DNA of 64,000 nucleotides, taken from the NCBI GenBank assembly GCA_037903475.1, contig JBAJFG010000240.1, positions 558,001 to 622,000 on the forward strand, written 5' to 3'. Made by a program: the position numbers and the translations under genes. Below are positions 58,801-64,000 of the stretch, one piece after another. The DNA is from Ancylostoma caninum (lineage: Eukaryota; Nematoda; Chromadorea; Rhabditida; Ancylostomatidae). The number at the start of each line of letters is the position of its first letter. Within the stretch, counting starts at the first letter, position 1. The notes under the pieces were generated by a model. That model was not told the origin of the DNA and did no database searches. It worked only from the letters and a program-made list of their open reading frames with translations.

Positions 58801-60197
58801 ATGGATCAATTTTCCTGAATCGGCGTTCTAGGTTTTATGAGAAGATGACATGGAGTTTACTAATATGTTGAAGTGTAACTCATCTTCACAACGAAGTGCT
58901 GCGAAATTTCGATTCTAAAATGAGCACGCCAGCTTTTCCGCTGATGCTCTGTATTATAGTTTCCTTCCACGGTAGTGACCCAACCCCCGGCATGGGAATA
59001 CCAGAATCCCCTGAAACCCCCCAGGCTAGGGTTGATACATATGTCCGTCGGAAGACTGAACATATCATTACAACACTAGGGAGCAAATTTTCCTTGGCGA
59101 CACATTTCTCAAAGCCCTGTATCTGAAGCTCTCATCTCTCTCATATTTTTCACCTTGCCACTCCTTATTCTGTTCAAAGAGCATGAAAACTCGAGCTCCA
59201 CCAATACGGCTGAAAGACTGCTCATCTGCTCCTAGAACAAATATAAAGTGCTCTGCTACAAATTGCAATAAAAACTGGCAGTAAAACCGCTAACTCTGTG
59301 GAGCAGCAGTCGTGAATCTAGCAGTCGTGGGACGACATCAGCCTCTCGCCCTGATGGTGTTCCAAAACGGAGAAGACAAAGTTCTCGAGACGTATTCAAC
59401 AATGCATTCTCATTCACTGTTTATTCTATAGATATTCCATCCTCCATAAACAAGCTGTTCCACATCCTGAAAAGTGATCAGCGCACTGGGAACACTTCCC
59501 CATTTTCAGCTAGTATCTCAAATCCAGTACGTTTTGCTTCTTCGAATTATGGGCCTCTAATTCGTACACTATAAGAATTTGGATCATGCCAGTACATTGG
59601 AAGCAAGGTTAAGCAGGATAGCTGAACACCTATTGCTTGGAAATTAACGTGATTTTCTCTGGATTTCTTCTCCATTATGGAAGGCCAGCGAAAGAAAAAT
59701 ACCCAAGACATACGGACCCAAGTAACACTAGCCATTTTGATACTCAATCACGGACAAGTCACTTATGTCTGGAAATCACTTTTACTTTCCTTCTTAGGTT
59801 CTTATCTGAATCGCAACTCGGATTAGTCCAGCTCAGTCACCGGCGGTGAGAAAAACTTGACGTTATTACAGACATCACAGACAACGAATTCAGTTCTAGA
59901 TCAAATTTTCGAATTTAAAAAAAAAGAAACAGTGACTAGGAGTTCAAAAAGTCATTGAACGTTTGTAGTTGAAATGGTTGAAACATCATACTTTGTAGTT
60001 GAGAACACAAGAAAATATCGGTTGATTTATATACGTCATAAATGTTTCAGTTTGAATTTTCGTACCTCCACAAAACATACAGTTAATCACTAATATTTGT
60101 ATGAATAGAATACAATACATTTGAATTAGTATTAAATATAGGTTCTTAGAAATTAAGGGCAAGCTCAAAAGTTTCAATAATTCTTAATCGCAAATGA
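58801..60197. other. Unassigned stretch
   Basis: Minus 58860-59086 frames (GGFRGFWYSHAGGW) lie upstream of the retroelement tail in element orientation and may belong to it. Nothing else supported. Confidence 0.35.
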
Positions 60198-61827
60198 TTA
60201 CGTAGCTTTATGAAGCAGAGTTCTTGGGAAATGACAGTCGTATTCTCTCGGGAGTTGAGAACTGCCAAAAAACAACGTCAGAACATTAGATTCAACTAGG
60301 AGAGTTAAATGAGATGAAAACTGTGTAAATTTACAATTTTAGCCAAAAACTGATTTATAGTTGATTGATTGATAAACTAGCACAATCGTGAACGCTTCAC
60401 GAACAAGCCCAATGTTATCCTCAGATTTTTTCCCATCGCTCAGCCAGACTAATCTTTCGTGGCAGTAGTACGCGATAAAAACCTTGAACGTCCTTTGGAT
60501 TGACCAGACAGCTCCAGAAATCTACATAATTGTCCTTCACAAATCTGCGAATAACATGAAAAGGGTGGGAAGCCGATGAAGCAGAGCGGCTGGCAAAGAT
60601 GAGAAGAAAACAGATCGTCATTTCAAGTTTAGAGTGAGCCGAGTCCCCTTGAGATCAAAGAAAGCCGCCTTTCTTGTAAATCTCAAGGTAAGAATAAATT
60701 TCTCTCAAATCGACCACTGTGCAAAAATGCTTGTTTTCAAAGAGGCGGAACAGAACACAAAGGGAAACAAAAAAGGTGTAGATAATCACTAGTTCGCCTC
60801 AGCTAAGCCACCCACGGACAAAACCAACAATAAGAGCATGAGATGTTAGGAACAAAAAGGTTAACAATAGGGCAATGTATCCTCTGATTCACTCGGACAA
60901 ACTTTCGGAAGGACTAGGAGTAAGAGTAAGAGTAAGAGACTTCGACCATGTCACTAAAAAGCGAGAGACGCAGGGATATAAAGCCGCGGAAGGACCACAG
61001 CAGAAAGGCCTCGTAAAGACAACAGTGCTAAAAGATCGCAGTCGCACTTAGAAAGGACCGCAGCAGCAGTTCGGAAGAACCGCAGAAGTTATGCAGAAAG
61101 ACAGGAGACCAGTCGGTTCTTCCGGTTTTCTGTGTGCTCCCTTCAGAAAATTTGTTCGAATACATATATTATTACGCAGTTTAAGACACACATAAACAAA
61201 ATTGTTTTTATTTCATGAGGGTATAAATCAGTACTAATTACTATTTCATTGAATGTTGTCATATCGAGTTGAAACTACTAAATTACTTTCCTAATACGTA
61301 AGTATCCTAGTGATGGCAAATCCTTTGACGGCATCAAAAAAAGTTTAAAAGAGGTGCATTCGTGCTCTGAGAGAGAGAGAGAGAGTTAAACATGAATATG
61401 AGAAGAAAATGAGAAGTTAAAAAGCTGTGCAGTACCTGATTGAGTGCTCTTGTTTTTTTTTTTCTTGCAACTGAATGAATCTTAATCCGCAATCAGTTGG
61501 GCCATTCCGGAACATTCTCGACTATCCTCCATAGGTCCCCGGCCGATGTTCAGCGTGATTCATTTCAGATTTCAAGAAACTATTCCACGAAAAACAGACG
61601 CGCAGCGTAGGAGCTACCTGGATAATCACGGAAGGGTCGAAACGCAAGAGCGAATCTAATTCTGAGCCATGAACATGAGAACGCCTGAGTTCAGCAATCC
61701 GTAGCTCATAACTTTGACCGAGTCTGGCTACGTTACTTCTGTAATGGACTGCTAAATAGATAATAAAATTACTATAGAAGAACTCCATGGGGAATTGGAC
61801 GTAACTAGTCATTCTTTCACCAAACAT
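60198..61827 (-). CDS. Unknown three-exon protein (about 111 aa)
   Basis: Minus-strand exons: 61618-61827 (or a shorter 61618-61738 if an ATTACAG acceptor is used), 60483-60544 and 60198-60261. Junction phases agree (0, then 2), with donors CAG-GTAGCT and CAAG-GTTTTT and acceptors TTATTCGCAG and TTGTTTTTTGGCAG. The reading is ARLGQSYELRIAELRRSHVH, then ELDSLLRFDPSVIIQ, ICEGQLCRFLELSGQSKGRS and SSQLPREYDCHFPRTL before the stop. The first exon is helical and charged with heptad-like Leu spacing. No signal peptide is clear and the family is unknown. An alternative reading of the second exon (60421-60621, MTICFLLIF start) would be a separate secreted protein; the spliced model is preferred because all three exons stay in frame. 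Confidence 0.45.
61366..61387. repeat. GA microsatellite
   Basis: GA tandem inside the large intron of the preceding gene model. Confidence 0.85.
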
Positions 61828-62118
61828 CAGACTCGCATTTCAGATGTTAAGAACTGAAGATAACCCCATAAAAATTTTTGCCTCTGAGATGCATTGACTA
61901 CTCGCAAACAATTGCAATCGTAAAACTATTCCAAACAATTGTCGGATCAAGAAGACAAATAGTGTTGAGCAGGAATCACTTCCTATAATTACTTCCTATA
62001 AACGAAGTATTGCAGGAAACGAGCAGAGCTAAAGCGACATGGCATTGGCGCAAGAAAGTGGCACTAAAACTGCTGCTATACTCCCCAAGAACTATGGCGA
62101 ACTGCGGTGAGCGACTAC

Positions 62119-62203
62119 GGTTTTGATACCTATCGATCGTGAGCCAATAATGACCGCGACATCGCCAGCGATACGTCACTCACGATCGATAGGTATCAAA
62201 ACC
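62119..62203. repeat. Perfect stem-loop with 25-bp arms
   Basis: Arms 62119-62143 and 62179-62203 are exact reverse complements (GGTTTTGATACCTATCGATC at the outer part), with a 35-base loop. No relatives elsewhere in the window. Confidence 0.9.
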
Positions 62204-62554
62204 AGTCCTGTTGCGCAAGCAGGGATTAAAAGCGATATACTAGCCAGAAAGTACTATAGTAGCAGTATAATCAACACTGAAGAATCAAGCAAAGAAATGT
62301 ACTGCACTAATTCTGACCATCAAACGCTCTTCCTATGAAGGAATCGGGAAAAAAACTAACTTTTCTATAGTTAATTAACCAAAAATCACTTTATTCTCCA
62401 TCTTCACTGTGAAGGAAATATTGATACGGGCACAAAAACCACGATGTCGAGACAAAGGCAGCGTTTTTGAAGCAAAGAACAAAGACTTAAGCGTCAATTA
62501 CGTGCTTTCTCAATGAAGCACATCTCCACAGACTAATTAGTCGGTGTTTTGCAG

Positions 62555-62744
62555 GGAAAACTCGCTTCTTCAAAACGGCAACGCAAAAGTCAGTCGAATA
62601 GAAAAGAAATTCGGTCCTCTTGAGAATCGTCTGCTCAAAGACAGAATGTTTTCGAGTGTTGTTGAGAGTGAAGTGACAACATCGATAGAATCGACGTATC
62701 CGAGAAGGATGACGTCCTTCTACCATGAATATTCCTTTGAATGA
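62555..62744 (+). CDS. Probable terminal exon, unknown protein
   Basis: Follows a GGTGTTTTGCAG acceptor and stays open for 62 codons to a TGA: ENSLLQNGNAKVSRIEKKFG, PLENRLLKDRMFSSVVESEV, ending YHEYSFE. Composition is charged and helical, like a cytosolic protein tail. The minus strand is also open here (62487-62726) but has a less protein-like composition. The upstream exons were not located; they would overlap the minus-strand gene at 60198-61827. Confidence 0.4.
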
Positions 62745-63104
62745 GAGGTAGCTACAGTTTTATTTTATTGGATTTTAATTATAATTTTTGATCTTAGTTT
62801 TCGTTTTGTGCATTATCCTTATACGAAAGCTAAATTGGGCTATAAGCACCCATCAATAAGGCAATGGAAAATTATGGTTGTATAATTGAGTTTTGTTAGA
62901 CATAGACATTCATATACAACATCAATACAAAAGCTATATGAAAACGTAGACACTTGTACACAGGTGGACATTTACGTTTGTAATACACATGTACGATTAT
63001 GAAAATTATATAAGGATCTTCTGAAAGTAGAACAGTATAGTTAAGGTACGTTTTCTAAACGTTTTGAAAGTTTATTTATATGCATAATATACATACATAT
63101 ATAC
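62745..63104. other. Unassigned AT-rich stretch
   Basis: No supported gene. Confidence 0.5.
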
Positions 63105-63385
63105 CAGTGGCGGATGCAGGGGGGAGGCGGGGGGCCCCCCCCCCCCCCCCCGAGAATGGGTCGCCAAATTTTCGAAATTACTTTACAATACAAATAAAAA
63201 TCTTGTGTTAGTTTATTTTTAATTGTTTATTTTTATTGTTATTTTTAATATATTTTTTATTTATTGTTTATTATTATAATTAATATTATTATTAATTTTA
63301 TTTTCCGTCTGGGTCCCCAAAACGGCGGAGACCCCACTTTTCTTCCCACGCCCCCCCTCCCGCCCACTTTCTGCGTCCGCCACTG
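63105..63385. mobile_element. hAT-type MITE, copy 3
   Basis: CAGTGGCGGATGCAGG to CTGCGTCCGCCACTG; target duplication ATATATAC at 63097-63104 and 63386-63393. Differs from copies 1 and 2 mainly in the length of the G/C homopolymers near the ends. Confidence 0.93.
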
Positions 63386-64000
63386 ATATATACCGATATA
63401 TGTATATGAAATATACACATATAATTATATGAAAGACTAACATGTGATTTAGATCTCGTTTTCATACATAGCCATGAACATATGTATTAACTGCGTGAGA
63501 AGGAAATCCACTGTTAAACGTGGAATATGGAAATCAAGGGCAATTTTCACAGAAAATGCGAAGGCAGACACAGAAGTTCGCTGACGCGAAGTATCTAGAT
63601 GTTTTTACTGGGCTAAGTAACCTAAGTAAAAATGTTTATCACCAATGACCTCTATCAAAGCTCCGTAATTATCTATGGAAACTGACGTACACCATAGTTC
63701 CCAGATTCTAAGCACAGTGCCTGTATTCAGGAACAACATCGGGAAAGTTGTGATCCAAAATTGCGATCATCTAAAGTGGACGAGTTTTCTGAGTCAAAAT
63801 GGGTGTACTTCGTAAGAGGGACTTGAATTGAGAGGTAATGATAAAGATATCAAGATACAACCTATTTTGCTGGAAAAAAATCGTCCATTCTGGGTGAGGA
63901 AGAAGCAAAATTTCCCGGGAAACTTCATGAATAAGGGTAGAGGATTAAGATGACATATTTAAAGCTGACATATGACCTGGCACTTGAAAATTGCACGGAA
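63386..64000. other. Unassigned stretch
   Basis: No supported gene to the right edge. Confidence 0.5.

Noticed and set aside
60421..60621. Single-exon secreted protein with MTICFLLIF signal-like start
   Set aside because: The same interval fits better as an internal exon (60483-60544) linked in phase to two other exons; kept only as an alternative.
1..64000. CRISPR array, prokaryotic operon, phage or viral genes
   Set aside because: No regularly spaced repeat-spacer structure, ribosome-binding sites or viral gene order is present; introns and spliced-leader-type acceptors indicate a eukaryotic genome.

Overview
The window looks like nuclear DNA of a nematode, most likely a clade V strongylid (hookworm-like). 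The grounds are short exons with GT-AG introns, several start codons just downstream of an unpaired TTTCAG-type acceptor (the pattern of spliced-leader addition), a Penelope-like retroelement tail, tRNA-derived SINEs, and a very high load of small inverted-repeat elements. The species call is inference. No rRNA or intact tRNA gene and no prokaryote-type operon was seen.

Genes. (1) 1-2499, minus: a BCCIP/Bcp1-family ribosome-biogenesis protein, seven exons, 3' end off the left edge. This is the only gene whose family I recognise. (2) 16351-19262, plus: a four-exon gene for a 151-residue membrane protein. (3) 25414-25721, minus: a two-exon, 82-residue secreted peptide-like precursor. (4) 26313-27620, plus: a five-exon, 175-residue secreted protein with three N-glycosylation sequons. 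Genes 3 and 4 are divergent, with about 590 bp between their start codons. (5) 39275-39863, plus: the last three exons of a likely membrane protein. (6) 60198-61827, minus: a three-exon gene. (7) 62555-62744, plus: a probable terminal exon. (8) 38155-38493, minus: a tentative two-exon, 52-residue gene. All except the first were assembled by hand from splice signals and phase, so they are models rather than homology calls.

Mobile and repetitive DNA fills most of the rest. It includes: a TA-flanked MITE family (435, 1626, 5236, 8461); a hAT-type MITE in three near-identical copies with perfect 8-bp target duplications (12728, 54858, 63105); a 1.27-kb hAT-type element (22236-23510) nested in a 2.75-kb TA-flanked element with about 140-bp terminal repeats (21831-24578); TTAA-flanked elements (2780, 20374, 28728 and a decayed copy at 54612); a palindromic family of about 100 bp in at least nine copies; a decayed mariner-like element (56188-57462); and Penelope-like remnants at 4296-4820, 47931-47972 and 58754-58800, whose tails carry hammerhead-ribozyme-like cores in front of AATAAA.

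The most striking locus is 30152-33819. A 59-bp minisatellite that appears free of stop codons in all six frames is interrupted by a compact LTR element (32531-33621). The element has 295-bp LTRs differing at one base and a 5-bp target duplication. No gene cluster resembling a new enzymatic or defence system was found; the novelty here lies in the repeats and in the small secreted proteins.
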